This document shows, in pieces, positions 16,983-29,888 of a DNA stretch of 64,000 nucleotides. A model generated the notes under the pieces. It had not been told where the DNA came from. It searched no databases and saw only the letters and a program-made list of their open reading frames with translations. The position numbers were made by a program, and so were the translations under genes. The stretch's first letter is position 1; each line of letters starts with the position of its first letter. Source of the DNA: Rhodocollybia butyracea (Eukaryota > Basidiomycota > Agaricomycetes > Agaricales > Omphalotaceae); assembly GCA_015501585.1 (NCBI GenBank), contig JADNRY010000006.1, forward strand, positions 558,001 through 622,000, written 5' to 3'.

Positions 16983-17899
16983 ACTAATTTCCGCATCTTC
17001 AAACATGTATCTAAGACATAACTAACTGCTCGGCGCTCCGGCAGTACGTACTATATCCGTGTTCCCCTCTATTTCCTTCTTCATTTGACTGGGTAATTGT
17101 ATATATTGATTGTGGGTTCCAATTTTGCTTACACTTTGATAATCTCCATTACACGTCCTGTGATTTCTGCCTTACTTGGTCAGAAGATCCCAGTCGCCCT
17201 CATTGAATCAAAACGAGCTTTCTCGTGCTTCCTCTAGATCTCCTGTTGCTGGAACATTCCTTGCATCTACTACGCCATAGCGACAACCGTCGATCTTCTG
17301 AATCTGAATCTGATAAACGACCTTCCTTCCAAAGGCTTCCTTTCTCGTTCCGTCTTGGATGGTTCTGATTCTCGAGAGAGCTGTGAGAATGCAAAAAGTA
17401 ACAAGATGGACGCACGCGTCCATGGGTGGCGTTAGCGGCTGAAAAATCCTTTGGTTGAGGTAGAGGAAAGAAATTTTGCACTCAACGTTCGCGCAGATTC
17501 TGCGCTCTCTTCCTCGAACCACAGGGGTTCTAAGACGACGTGTGATCTTTCGTGAAGCATCCGGGAGACTGCCACCGTAATCATGAATAGCCGATGCTGA
17601 GAACATCCCACCGCAGCCCCGAAGAGGTCAAGTTGCTTTCGGTGTACGCAAGTCCCTAGCGAGCTAGATGAGCTGAAGTATGTTCACATTTTCAACCAAG
17701 TTTATTTTCCTCGAGCCGAAGACGGGCACAAAGTTTGCGGGGCTCTGACACGTGACTATCAAGAACTGTCCTCCCTTCAACAAGATCTCTCGCTTTATTG
17801 CAAACATATCGATGTGGTGACATGTCTTTGGCCGTCGATCTTTCCTTTACATACTTTATTAATTGGGCCAGTTTTTTCGTTTCGAGCTGACATCAGGAA
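16983..17899. other. Intergenic region, convergent 3' ends
   Basis: About 0.9 kb between the converging P450 and SHG1-like genes. Some minus-strand open frames (17200-17606) show no recognisable motif or convincing splice partners and were not called. Confidence 0.45.
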
Positions 17900-19004
17900 C
17901 TACGCGGGCAATTCCTCCATAACAGTATCAGGGTTTTCTTCGCCAGTAGTGATGCTACCAGTTGTTTCAGTCTTTCTAGCGTTCACATTCATATTCTCAT
18001 CTTCATCATGATGCATAGAGGTGTCGTCTGGAACCTGTGTTGTCATTGGTACCGCGATAGATTTAAGTTTAGCGGCTGAAGGTGACGGAGCTGGAGACGG
18101 GGATAATGATGGCAAGGCAGAGGAACCTTGCCGTGTAGGAGGCCTAGAGATCGAAGCGGGAGATATTTTGTCTCCGTGTGGAGGATCCGGAGGAGATAGC
18201 GACAGAGAAGGAGAGGGAGCTTCGATTTGGGCAATTGAGGGGGTGGGACCTTCGGGAGGCGCGGTGGTGGGGGTAGATATTTGGGGGAAGGAAGGAGTGC
18301 TAGGCCTCCCTTGATTCGAAACGTCGTTGAGTTTATACAGAAGATTTAAGCTTTAAACTTACCATTGGACGACAACGCGGAGTCCTTCATATTTGGATCT
18401 TTCTCGTCGTTTTTGGGATCATGCTCGGCGCTCGGGCCTCCTTCAATTTAGATTCAGGATCATGAGAGTCCTGGCCTTTCTCATCTTTTTCCTTTCCATG
18501 CTCATTGTCATCATGCTCTTCTTTCAAAATCCGCATTACAGATTTTCTCAAGTCATCGTTAAAGTTCTTGTCTGAGAATATCGCCAAATCATTCACCGTG
18601 GTTTCGACGTAAGGATACCTAAAAAGATGAGACCAATACGAGCAGGGTATATACTATGCACGTACCGCTGAATCTCCTGCATCAGCTCTGTCCGGATATT
18701 ACCTTCGGTCTTGTCGAATCTGCTGTTCATGAATGGACGGGCCTTCATTGATGCGAAACGTTGTTTCACGACATCTTCAGTCTTTTTGTTGAAAGTTGGG
18801 ATATGGTCCTATAACAATCATATTGACGCGAGTTTCGGTGAGAAAGGCAGAGCACGCACACCCTTTTGGAATTCTGCAAACAATTCACGACGAAGCCTGT
18901 CAAATTCACCTGATCTTTTGAACCTAGGGACGATTAGTATTTTTTCTTTCAAGCATGCTGAACACTTACTGCTCCACGAGATCGCTGGGATTAGTTGCTG
19001 GCAT
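17900..19004 (-). CDS. SHG1/BOD1-like protein (COMPASS-associated domain), apparent frameshift
   Basis: Exons 19004-18970, 18923-18860, 18808-18666 and 18618 onward encode MPATNPSDLVEQ, FKRSGEFDRLRRELFAEF, TFNKKTEDVVKQRF and TELMQEIQRYPYVE, matching the helical N-terminal BOD1/SHG1 domain. In yeast Shg1 belongs to the Set1 (COMPASS) H3K4 methyltransferase complex; in animals BOD1 acts in chromosome biorientation. The exon-4 frame stops at 18387, but another frame opens at about 18455 and continues through a canonical intron (18362-18310) into a Ser/Pro-rich tail ending at 17900. One missing base, for example in the GG of GAGGCCCG near 18435, would join the two. The ATG is 137 bp from the divergent HEM12 start. 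Confidence 0.7.
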
Positions 19005-19140
19005 GAAAGAAACTACTCGGCAACATGTCGGCAATCGTTCACTGCCATCTTCGGCCAGATACTGCCGATTGGGCCGTGTATCGCGACGCGCAGCACGACG
19101 TGTACTTTACCTTTATCACTGAAAGATTGAAATTCACAAG
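19005..19140. promoter_or_regulatory. Shared upstream region of SHG1-like gene and HEM12
   Basis: 136 bp between divergent start codons; the two promoters must overlap. No clear TATA or CCAAT box was seen. Confidence 0.5.
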
Positions 19141-20328
19141 ATGACCCAATTTCCTCCTCTACGCAATGATCTTTTACTACGCGCAGCTCGAGGCGAAAAG
19201 ACAGAAAGAGCTCCAGTATGGATTATGAGGCAGGCTGGAAGGTACCTACCAGGTACATACACCTACCTTCTCCGTTTTCGTGTCTTAACTTTTTCCAGAG
19301 TTTCGTGCTCTCCGTGCAGAGCACGCATTCTTCGAAATCTGTCAAACTCCTGAGCTGGCAACAGAAATAACTCTCCAACCTATTCGCCGCTATTCTGGCC
19401 TTATCGATGCTTCCATCATCTTTAGTGATATTCTCGTCATTCCCCAGGCTTTGGGCATGGAAGTCCTTATGAATCCGGGACCCTCATTTCCTGATCCTCT
19501 AAGTACGCCCGCAGATGTTGACAAACTGAGGCAAAACGTCGATGTGGACAAGGAACTGGGATATGTTTTCAAGGCGATCACCCAGACGAGAATAGCTCTG
19601 AAAGGAGAAGTACCGCTGATTGGGTTCTGTGGTGCGCCGTGGACGCTTTTCGCATACATGATCGAAGGCGGAGGGTCGAAAACATTCACGAAAGCCAAAA
19701 CATGGTTGTTCAAGTATCCCGAGGAATCAAAAGCGTTGCTTTTGCGAATAGCCGATGTTTGTGTCGACTTTCTAGTCGGACAAGTAAAAGCTGGAGCTCA
19801 GGTACAGTAGGTTTACAATCCCACATCTTCATCCTGACCCGTTTACAGCTACTTCAAGTATTCGACTCTTGGGCAGGCGAATTATCCCCTCACGACTTTG
19901 CCCTTTTCTCTCTTCCTACACTGAATCACATCTCCAAGGGCGTCCACGAAAAGTTACGACAACAGAACATCCCTCTCGTACCCATGACTCTCTTTGCCAA
20001 GGGTGCCAACCACGCATTGGGTGACCTTGCTAAAGATGCAGGGTACGACGTATTGGGACTAGATTGGTGTATTGAGCCTTCTGCTGCCCGAGAGATCGTT
20101 AAAGGGAAGGTTGCACTGCAAGGTAATATGGATCCGAACGTGTTGTATGGAGGAAGGGAGGCTATTGAGACTACTGTGAAGCGGATGTGCGAAGGATTCA
20201 GGCAGGGAAATAACGGCGAAGTCGGTGCATGGATTGCGAATTTAGGACATGGGATAACACCTGGTGTAGACCCAGAGGATGTGAAGTGGTTCCTCGAATG
20301 TGTACACAAGTATTCCGCAGGCCATTGA
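19141..20328 (+). CDS. HEM12: Uroporphyrinogen decarboxylase (heme biosynthesis)
   Basis: Three exons (19141-19252, 19299-19801, 19849-20328) give 364 aa, the normal family length. The cytosolic enzyme removes four carboxyl groups from uroporphyrinogen III to form coproporphyrinogen III. Signature 1 is [14 protein letters not shown] near residues 25-38; signature 2 is [20 protein letters not shown], with WTLF and the Gly-rich loop intact. Downstream blocks [12 protein letters not shown] and [13 protein letters not shown] are also complete, the latter carrying the conserved catalytic-pocket His. Start chosen at the first ATG. The gene converges on CDC14 with about 230 bp between stop codons. 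Confidence 0.96.
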
Positions 20329-20557
20329 ATTTATCACAGTGGATCGTTATTCTTAAAATGAGACCATGCAAGCTACGAGGAATGGAGGGGTGGGGATCGG
20401 GGGAAATTGCGAGGTATGCAAGTAGCTACTTGAAAAAAAAGATTCAAAAAAAAGAAAAACTACGATGATGGAGATATAATAATGAAAGTACATGCCAGCC
20501 AATACATCGATGGGGAAAAGATCCTTGAGATAAATAGGAGGGAGGACCAAACGACCC

Positions 20558-23056
20558 TCATGCAACGACATCCGCCGAGCTGAAGCTACTCCTTCTTCGC
20601 CTCACACTACTTCGCAAACCAGGCCTCGACTCGCCTGGTTTATTCCCGCCTTTACCTGTAACCACCACTCCTGCTGCTTTTCCTGTAGCCATCCATGCAG
20701 GTGCATCAGCTGCATCTACCGCATCCTTTGACTTCGTACTCAGGGGTGCCCCTACACCCTTTTTACTCAACAGAGCAACAGCAGCAGCGTCACTCGCAGA
20801 GTTGGAATGGTGGGTTGCCATTCGGCTCTTTGTAGGAACAAGAGTCGGGAGACGAGATGGAGTTGGGGGAGGAGGATTCAATTTCGAGCGCGTGGCCATC
20901 GTTATTGGAAGTGGAACAGGCTTTTCGGCTTTGGCGGCAGCAGCAGCCTTTGTAGCAAGCCCGACCGTTGACTTACCCAAGGCAAGCCGCGGAATCTTAT
21001 TAGGCCTTTGGCCTGTGGTAGCCTTTGTGGGGGACGTTACGACAGAAGGTCCAGCTGCGCCTGTCCGAGACCCAGCATTCGTACCTGTAGCTGTGCCTGT
21101 CTTCCTGATGACATTAGCCCCAGCGGTAGACCGCGTCACCCTCGTTGGACGCTGTTCAGACGCGGTAATAGCTCCTCGTGTTCCCACCTTCGACTTGCCG
21201 AGTTTAGAGGTCAACCCTACTCGTGCGCGCAGTCTCGCAGACGGGGCTGCAGAGATTGTATGTAGGGAAGGGAGTACATCATTCATTTCGTCAGAGTCAG
21301 AGTCGGAACGTATACCCAGCACGTCGTCTTCATCGTCAGAATCATGCGCAGCACGTTTCGCTTTGGGTGTTTTTCGAGGTTGACCTGGTGGAGCAATCGC
21401 CTTGGCCTGGGCAGCGGCGGCGGCAACGTGTCGACTGGGAGTTACGGGTGGGAGAGGCAAGGAAGATCCAGATCCAGTGGGAGTGGAGGGTCGAAGAGGT
21501 AGCTCTTCGTCTGTATCCGCAGGCGGAGTTGCAGGGGTGACGACGGTAGGCATAGAGGCTGAAGCTGCAGCTGTTGCAGACTGAATTTTGCGGGCCTCGT
21601 CGATCGCAGCCCACTTTGACCACTCCAGTTGCTTGAGGTAGAGATATTGTTGCTGTGGTCCTACGACGCTACCTGGCCGCACAATGCGCATAAACGCAAT
21701 TGCCTCGTTCGCGGTAAAGCCATGCTTCCATATGAGATATGCCCCGATAAGAGTAGCGGTACGACCCAGTCCCGCTTTGCACTGAAAGGACCTTATAATA
21801 AGAATCAATAGGTATGATTGAAAAGGTACACCTACGTGAACCGCAACAACGCCACCTTCTTCTATAACCCGGTCCGCAACATCTAAAAACGTTCTAACAA
21901 TATCATCAGTGGGATTCGTGCCATCATCAAAATAGAGTTCCATATGGTCGATCCCTCTATCTAGAAAGGTTCCACGATCATATAGTTCATTGTTTAAGCG
22001 CACGACCAGCTTGATGTTGCGTTTTTCAAAGTAGTCGAGGCAGTTGAGGAACGGTGTTGGAAGCTTGCCCTGCAACGCAAGGTTGCTACTGGTAGACGAC
22101 ATCAACGCCGACCCTGCAACTTCTTTCGCTTCCTTCTGACGCTTGATCCAGTTTTGGTCTACTGGCGATGCAAACGCGATAAAATTGGGCGTAATCCAAT
22201 TCCAATCTCCATTCTCGACCTTTTCATAAAACTCATAGTCCTCGATGTCGAACTCATTCAAATCGCATAATCCGCTCTGCATTGCTTTCCAGATCCCCCA
22301 GAGACAGTCTTGTATGTTCAGGTTGAAATCAGAAGGACCGCGTCCTGCGTCTCTAAAGGGCATGAATTCGATTTCTGCAATGGGGTGAAAAGCTTCCCAA
22401 GGGGCATGGCGCTGTACAATCATCTGCGGCGCGTGGTCAGTCAGTGGCAAATGGCGTGTTTAATACATACAACGTAGAGCGCCATAAGAAGGGCAGCGTT
22501 TGCCTTGCTTCGGGGGTCATTAGATGAGTATAAGACCAATCTGTGAGCAGCAAGGTCCTTATCCTATTGTAAATAGAATGGTTAAAAAAAAAACCAAGGG
22601 AGGTTACGCCAGAAAGGTTGACCTCGAGTAGCTCGTGAATGAGGATGCACGCCTTGTAGACCATTGCAATATTTAGAGGCCCCCAGTCTTGAAAGAAGGA
22701 AAGATAAAGCAGCTGGTCGTCGATGGTGAAATAATAGTACGATGCATGTTCGTCGGGTGAAGTGGCTGGAAACCCTCTCGGTCTCGGACGAACGCGTGGA
22801 CGATAGTTCGTATCAGTAGTGAGGCGGTTTAGAGTCTCAGAGTTTGGCGCAGGGTGAGGGAATGTGGTAAAATATAATCTAATGTCGATAAACAAACCAG
22901 AAATAAGTGGTTTGTAGAGTAGAAAGCAGAAGATGTATACCTGTCATTGAAGCAGCACAGTGGTTCGCATTTTGGAGCCATGGAAGAAACGCGAAAGTCC
23001 TCAAGATCAGAGTCCGAGTCGTCCAAGGAAGAAAAGCAGAATTCTTCCAATGGCAT
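20558..23056 (-). CDS. CDC14: CDC14-family dual-specificity phosphatase
   Basis: Five exons (23056-22941, 22878-22623, 22563-22471, 22423-21836, 21781-20558) give 758 aa. The N-terminal half has the DSPn domain (FFQDWGPLNIAMVYKAC, LYSSNDPRSKANAALLM, AHPWEAF-type block) and the second half the catalytic domain: RLNNELYD, then the P-loop HCKAGLGRTATLIG with catalytic Cys and Arg, then IMR..RPGSVVGPQQQYL. The intron at 21835-21782 falls exactly between the active-site His and Cys. The remaining 350 residues are Ser/Pro/Ala/Arg-rich and probably disordered, with basic patches that could be nuclear or nucleolar signals. CDC14 reverses CDK phosphorylation at mitotic exit and cytokinesis. The antisense strand shows long open frames because of this GC-rich tail; they are shadows. 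Confidence 0.95.
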
Positions 23057-23667
23057 TAGTTGAACTGTCTCCGCCCACGTGTTTTTGGGAGCTCATGCAT
23101 CACGTGCCTCCTGGTGATATTTCAATTTAAAATTATTACCATCAGATTCTTGTCAGATCCAGCCAAGTTTCCCGACATGGCAACGTCAAAGCTGCTTTTC
23201 TAGTTTCAGGCTCATAAGTATTCCATTTCGATAATGATAAGTACAACTTTTGAGTCTCGACAGAAATGTCTCCCAAGACCTAAAGCTGATGGCTAAAGCT
23301 CAGCCAGATGTATATAACATGTTTTGAGTAGCGATATTTTATCCCTTCGGGCTCTTCAAGTATTACCCAGATACTTACTGAGTATATAATCCAAATCCAC
23401 TTTGATATCATGCTGGTAGCCTACCTACCTGGAGCTCAGTACTCCGTTAAAAAATATCTCAGGCGGTTCCTGGAAAAATTCTTTCAGGGATTGTGTCATG
23501 TTCAAAATCGAACAAGAGAAAGCGAGGTTTGCACTACATCGGAACTAAGACTCTTACATCGGATCGATTTGAAACAACGTATACTGAGAGCATTATATAA
23601 ACGCCAACCATGCCCAGCGAAGTCCCTCACTACGGGGTATTAGTTAATGTAATCGAATTCTAGTACA
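23057..23667. other. Intergenic region between CDC14 and SAM50
   Basis: About 0.6 kb, AT-rich, no supportable gene. It contains the CDC14 promoter (left part) and the SAM50 3' end. Short direct and inverted AT-rich words (ATACTTACTGAGTATATAA) near 23368 look like ordinary promoter sequence. Confidence 0.45.
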
Positions 23668-25521
23668 TCACAAAAATTCTAATCCTATTCCGACCTGGAT
23701 ACCTTTCCTCGTACCGTCGCTTTTACTAGCGACAACAGGAAGGCCAAAGTTGACCTCCATTCGTATTGGGTCAAATTTGTATATAAGTCCAACTCCGGCA
23801 GATATCGAAGGTTTTGATATCGTGTTTTTGATATTGTCAGCGAACGAGCGCGCTGTGCAATTGGGTCAATCAGAACGAGCGAGGGCATCTAATGAATAAT
23901 AAAGCCTGACATTTATCAACGACATCTAAACGACCAGCATTCAGAAACATATGCATCTTCAGTGGCCAGTGTTTTTTCCTGGGAATGTCAGAGATGACAC
24001 TGAACCCAGTAGACCAGTACAAGTCTCCACCTAGAGAGTCCGCTGAAATGGAGTTTCAAAGCCACATCATTGATAGAACAGCGGAAGCACATACAGCCAT
24101 CTTGGGGCCCTAGCCCAGCGAATCTCATCGACCGCACTGACAGAGGTCCACCGAGTTGAAATCTATCCGAGAACAGACTCGGAGAGGCAAAGCTCCATAA
24201 GAGACCAGAGCAAGCGGAGACGGATAGTGTCTGTACATAAGCTTTAGAACGTTCATAGTAACGGCGTAAAGGCCTACCACTCCAGGCATAATAGACCGCG
24301 AGATGTGCGTTTCGGTCTCTCCTTTGTAATAAGAAGCATCTCCGCCTAGTCCAGCAAATTCTTGAAAAACCTTGGTAGAAAAACCTTGTGCACCAGTGAT
24401 ACGGTCGTCGCGATTGTCAAAGGTATAAGTATGAGATAGGGACGACTTGAAAGTTTGGCCTGCAGCTTCCCTTATGCTTTGAGACCATATCAATATAAGC
24501 AGAATGTTTATAGCAGGTGAACGGCCAGCCTACCTTATAGATGCCGACGGTGTGAGATTTCCAATGTTCCGCAAAACAGCTTGATAAGTAACCTCATGCG
24601 CCCCGGTCAGAGGATCACCATGCTAAAATCCGAGGTCAAGAGATAGGTATTAGATGTACATGAGATAAGTTGCTAACCTAGCTCACCCTAACAAGCGCCT
24701 TGACACCACGCAAGGTTTCGGAGCAACTCGCAAAGCTTGAATAATCTTTCGACAACCCAAAGGCTCCGACCTCAGCATACGTGCGCAGGTCTGGCATGAC
24801 TGGTAGAGATAATGAACAATTGAACGACTTTCTCGTCGTTGTCCCTAGGGACATGTTGGCTTCAAAGGTTTCTGCGCCTCCAAAGGCATTCCGGATGCGG
24901 GCAATAGCGCTCTACTGAACGTGAGTAGTTTGTTTGAACCTGGAGAATAGTTTGCTTACTGCACTTCCTTCATTGTTTCCTAGTTCAGTAGCGGTTTTGA
25001 GATAAAACCTACCCTTTTCTCGCGTTTTGAAGACAAGGTCTACTGATTCAGGTGATGAAAGTTCATCCCTAGCCCGTTCTATCCGTGCTGAAACTGAATG
25101 GAAGATGTCTGCACGTTGCAGAACGTCGGATATTTGCCTTGTAGCGTGTAGAATAGACTGTACATCGTGCGGGGGCTCTCCAAAGCTAGGTGAAGCGATT
25201 GGGTTGATCAAAAAGCCCAAGAATGAAGGCCGAGTTTTATGAGTCCCTTCGACGCGCACAGAGGCAATATTTAGGGGCGAGAGCAGGCTGGCGTTGACCT
25301 TTTTGATAATTAGTGGGCGGATAATTTACAGTAAAAGAATGCTCGTACCAAGTCAGCAAGGTGTAAAGCCGCCGATTCGTAGTCTCCACGCAACTTTCTG
25401 GCGATACGTTCCTCTGCCATTTTCTGAGTTTTCGAACTTCAATTGGCTCCTGGTCTGCTGGCGAAACAGAGTTTTGTAAAGGGGGTTTCAGCGTCCAAAG
25501 GGGCGTTTCGCCCGTATCCAT
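23668..25521 (-). CDS. SAM50: SAM50/TOB55 mitochondrial outer-membrane beta-barrel insertase, apparent frameshift near start
   Basis: Downstream of the shift, exons 25420-25349, 25298-24960, 24911-24687, 24622-24534, 24476-24278, 24230-24095, 24042-23911 and 23852-23668 give 458 aa in one frame. There is one POTRA-like region (LNIASVRVEGTHKTRPSFL) and an Omp85 barrel with FSDRFQLGGPLSVR, DSLGGDLYW and the C-terminal GVGLIYKFDPIRMEVNFGLP ending in GIGLEFL. The protein inserts beta-barrel proteins into the mitochondrial outer membrane. The natural N-terminus seems to be the ATG at 25521 (MDTGETPLW..), whose frame reads ..RKLRKWQ and then loses phase with ..ERIARKLRGDYES, consistent with one missing base beside the CC at 25411-25412. 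Without it, translation would start at the Met at 25420. Confidence 0.9.
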
Positions 25522-25691
25522 TGGAGCAAAAGGCAGCTGTTTCGAATCTATCTATCTATCCTCCCACGCCGTTTTGGCTTCCTTTCGTTCACCGACTTGC
25601 CGGCTTTTGTTCGTGTTTTTTTTCATTACGGCTCTGCTGCATGCTAAACTCCCTATCAACACAGGTGACTGGCTCAAAGGCCTCATTGACA

Positions 25692-28104
25692 ATGCCAGAA
25701 GCTCAGATTTTCAAGGTCAGTCTTGACAATCACCTCCTTTTGTTTATTGATTTATCTTCATGCGCATAGGCCACGTATAGTGGGATACCTGTTTATGAGA
25801 TGCAAGTGCTCTTTGACGCGACTATACACGGGTTTTTACTGACCTGACACGTTCAGGATGTGTAAAGGAGTCGCTGTCATGCGCAGGCGCTCAGATGCCT
25901 GGTTGAACGCGACTCAAATTCTTAAGGTTGCTGGTTTCGATAAACCTCAGCGCACTCGTGTTCTTGAGCGTGAAGTTCAGAAAGGCGAGCACGAAAAAGT
26001 GCAAGGAGGGTATGGTAAATACCAAGGTATGCTTTCAGATGGTGCTTGGGAAATACCCTGATAACAAACACATTCATTGTAGGCACTTGGATCCCTCTTG
26101 AGCGAGGGCTACAGCTTGCTAAGCAATACAACTGTGACGTACTCTTAAAGCCCATTATCGACTTTCAGCCTGCCGCGAAAAGCCCTCCTTTGGCACCAAA
26201 GCATCTTGTTGCAGCCGCTGCTCCACGACCCGCACGTCGAAACAATCCTACCGATTCAGTCAACACACGGTCATCCCGTCGGCAGGTTCCAGAACCCGAT
26301 CCCGACGATGACGAGCGTGATACTCTGTCTGTTGCCGGGTCAGAGGACGGATCTATGACACCATCGCCATCAGAGGCTTCTTCTAGTTCACGCACGCCTT
26401 CTCCCATTAACAGTCCCCAGGCCGGTGGCTCCAACGGAGTTAGCTCGCGCAAAAGACGGCGCTCAATCGACGACGGCTACAACGATATGCATCAAAATGT
26501 CAACGATGCTCGAGCCTACGGAGACCAGATCCTTGAATATTTTATCTCAGACACGAATCAAGTACCCACCATACTAATCACTCCTCCTATCGATTTCGAC
26601 CCCAACATGGCCATCGATGATGACGGGCATACTGCCTTGCATTGGGCTTGTGCCATGGGTCGTATCCGTATCGTGAAGCTCCTACTCACAGCTGGGGCAG
26701 ACATTTTCAAAGTCAATAAGGCTGGGCAGACACCACTCATGCGCAGTGTAATGTTTGCGAACAATTACGATGTTCGCAAGTTCCCAGAGTTATACGAACT
26801 TCTTCATCGTTCTACGCTCAACATTGACAATTACAACCGTACGGTGTTTCATCACGTAGTCGATGTGGCCATGTCGAAGGGTAAAACTCATGCCGCCCGA
26901 TACTACATGGAGACTGTTCTCGCTCGATTAGCCGACTATCCAAAAGAGCTCGCTGATGTTATCAATTTCCAGGATGAAGACGGAGAGACTGCACTTACGA
27001 TGGCGGCTCGCTGCCGCAGTAAACGTCTGGTCAAGATTCTAATTGATCATGGCGCCGATCCTAAGATCGTCAACAGCGATGGTAAAAGTACAGAGGATTA
27101 CATCATTGAAGACGAACGATTCCGTTCGTCACCCGTTCCTCCATCCAGAACATTGTCGATGTCGTTCCGGAACGCACAGGTAGCCTATCCTCCTCCCCAG
27201 GCGACCCCCACTTACTCGTTCGGACCTTCCAATGGTGACCGACCTCCTCTCCACCACTCGGTAGCTGGGCAGAGGGCTAGTACTCGTTGCGTCAACGATA
27301 TGACTAGCATGCTGGACAGTCTCGCTGCGTCTTTTGACCAAGAGCTTCGAGACAAGGAGCGCGACACGACACAAGCACACGCATTGTTAAGTAATATCCA
27401 GGCTGAAATTCTTGAAAGCCAGCGTGCTGTCGGTCATCTTCGTGCTCAAGCTGAAGGCCTCTCTCACGCAAAGCAGAACCTTGCCAGTTTGGAATCCGAC
27501 CTTCATTTGCGAATGGGCCGTCGATACAAATTGGGCTGGGAGAAGTGGGCAAATGACGAGGAGAGTCGAGAACGCGCCATCAGGGATGCTGCTGGTGGGG
27601 CTCTAGCTCTGACGCCCACTACGGCCTCATTTCGCGTTGACGATGGGCCTGAAGAAACTTCAAGTATTGACGGGCCTGAAGCCGCCGCTCGAGGAATCAA
27701 GCGAAAAGGCGGTACACAGATGGAAACTGTATCTGATCTCGTTGCGCTGCACAACGACATTCCACAAGACCCAGAAGCTCTGCTACGCGCCTGCGATGCC
27801 TTGCGCGATGAGCTGGGTAGCCACCGAAAACGCCGAAAGCAGATTTTCAACGAACTGGTGTCGTTTCAGACCGAAGTTGGAACCAATGGAAAGATGGCAG
27901 ATTATAGAAGATTGATAGGTGCAGGATGTGGTGGGATACCGCCCTCTGAGGTAGATTCGGTCTTGACTATGCTTCTCGAGGTATGTGCTTGCATTTTGGA
28001 CCCAACAGCCAGCACTAAAGTTGGTTATTTTCCAGACTCTCGAATCTGAAGAACCTGGGGCATCTACAACAGTTTGGGGGCCGTCAAAGGTACCACAAGG
28101 CTAA
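25692..28104 (+). CDS. MBF-type cell-cycle transcription factor (KilA-N/APSES plus ankyrin repeats)
   Basis: Five exons (25692-25715, 25770-25801, 25857-26026, 26083-27980, 28036-28104) give 730 aa. The N-terminal KilA-N/APSES DNA-binding domain reads [51 protein letters not shown] and [13 protein letters not shown]. An acidic, Ser-rich linker with basic patch RKRRRS follows. Ankyrin repeats include [28 protein letters not shown] and [20 protein letters not shown]. The C-terminal part is predicted helical and probably dimerises. This is the Mbp1/Res/Mbs1 family that drives G1/S transcription from MluI-box (ACGCGT) promoters. The second intron (25802-25856) begins GCAAGT, a GC-AG intron inside the DNA-binding domain. 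The start lies 171 bp from the divergent SAM50 start. Confidence 0.94.
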
Positions 28105-28334
28105 AGTCATGGCTGGATAGACATAAATTAATGATTAAAGAACGCCAATTTTGCTATGTTGTATTGTGTAGCCAGCTTTGTATCTCACCATCTTAGTATC
28201 GCTTCTGGAAAACGGCAGACATTGAAACCGCGCCGCGCGTTAATGTTCGCTCTCACGGCTGTTAACGACTCTACTTGATCTCAACGACGTGATACTCCTA
28301 ATCGTCCTGTGCCAAGTTTTCTTCATTGTCTCCC

Positions 28335-29643
28335 ATGAGCGAAATGACTTCTGATGCGTCTACCTTCGTCCGCACCTGCTCTTTGATACGGTGCAATAAC
28401 AAGCTGCCGCCAAGAAACGAATACAAATACACCACATGCCTTCAATGTCGCGAAAGTAATCGTGCAATTCAAAGACGAGCGCGCGCAAGGAAACGACTAA
28501 GATTAGAGGAAGGAGAAGAAGGTAAGCATCGAGCTTGCGGAAATAGATCATAGATCTTTAGATCTGAAAGAGATTTAAGAGGCTTCAGACGATGCCGACG
28601 AACAAGAAGAACAAGTGAGTATCTCCGTTCTTCAGTGTAAGTGACCTCGCTTATACGGTCAGCACGTTCCCAGTAAAACGCCAGTTCGATCGCCTCGAAA
28701 GGTAAGCAAGTACATTCCCTTGTCCGAAGTATGGAGTTGTGTGTGTTTTGCTCCTTGTCTGATGCCAGGCTATTTAAACCGTCGCTTTAGTCTGTATCTG
28801 TCGCCCTCAACCAACTCAGCCGATACAAATTAGCGTATGACCGAGAAGAAGACCTTCTCCTTGCCCACTTTCTAAACTCGCAACGTCCAGATGGAGCCGG
28901 TCGAACATCCAGAAAATTGTATGAAGTTCTTGTAGAAGACAAAGTCAGTAAGCAGCTCCTGTAGCCAAGCTGGCACCATAATAATCACGCATTAAAACAC
29001 TCATCTGCTTTAGAAACGTCGGCCTTGGGCGGCACAGCGCACTGCAGTTTCATGGCGAGAACGATACAAAAAGTTAATCAAGTATGAGGCACCGTATTGG
29101 GAAAGTCTGTTAGACGAAGTTAGGAGGATCGCAGCTGTAGAACTGCGGAAACCAGTGCAAAATGTCCGAGGGCGAGAGAACGAGGACCAGCCAATGCTAG
29201 ATCCTATCGATGAAGCTGGAACCATCATCCAAGCCGATGAATCCCTCAGTGATTTTTCTCCTTCTCACTTAGCGGCCCGCAAGTCAACTTCTGGTACGTA
29301 TCTCTTGAGAAGAAGTCATACATCCCTGTGCTCGTCGGTTTACATCAGTTACAGACAATATTTGTTTGTCGGAATCACCCCCTGCAAGTGGTCTGATAGG
29401 TGTAGATTTTCTAGCCGAAGACATGCCCACCGTTTCGGCGTCTGGTATGTATTACGTTGTGCCGTTCCTTACCAAACTGACAATACAGCAGAGAATGAAC
29501 TCTGTCTCACCCATAAGACCCCCACTCAGTCACGTTCAAGCTCTGAGTTGACCTCATCTCTGTCAATTAATATCATCGGAGACTCATACCATATGGCTTC
29601 ATCATTGAAACATCTGTTGGTACGTGGTCCAAATGCGACTTGA
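28335..29643 (+). CDS. Rap1/TRF-type Myb-like domain protein with N-terminal Cys motif
   Basis: Seven exons (28335-28521, 28580-28614, 28663-28701, 28791-28943, 29014-29293, 29355-29444, 29489-29643) give 312 aa. Near the N-terminus is CSLIRCNNKLPP..TTCLQC with a following basic run RRARARKRLR, a pattern seen in predicted mushroom DNA-binding proteins. After an acidic linker comes LAYDREEDLLLAHFLN, GRTSRKLYEVLV and RPWAAQRTAVSWRERYKK, which resembles the Myb-like domain of Rap1-type telomere proteins (E/D-rich helix 1, final W-R-E-R-Y-K). The rest is low complexity. A telomeric role is only an inference; no RCT or BRCT domain is visible. A degenerate copy of its middle exons follows at 29889-30640. 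Confidence 0.6.
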
Positions 29644-29888
29644 CTTTTAATAAGCTATGTTATTACCAACTATACTCGACTTACCTACTCGCATACTTAA
29701 TCCTTTTTATAAAATACATAGCGAATCAATATTGGATAGTGCTACTTACCTTCGAACAGGCCAAGATCAGACTTGATAAATTACCTCGAACAGTAAGTCT
29801 TCAAGTGAGACCAAGTTCTCTGTTTCTTGGTCTGGTGCAAATGCCTTGATGCCTTGATAGTTCACATCCACCCCCAGAATAGAGTTTA

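Noticed and set aside
17200..17606. Overlapping minus-strand ORFs after the P450
   Set aside because: Two frames overlap, both without motifs or splice partners; composition looks random.
20802..21540. Long + strand open frames (up to 193 codons) opposite CDC14
   Set aside because: They are antisense to the GC-rich, disordered tail of CDC14, which is supported by homology and splicing; composition mirrors the sense strand.
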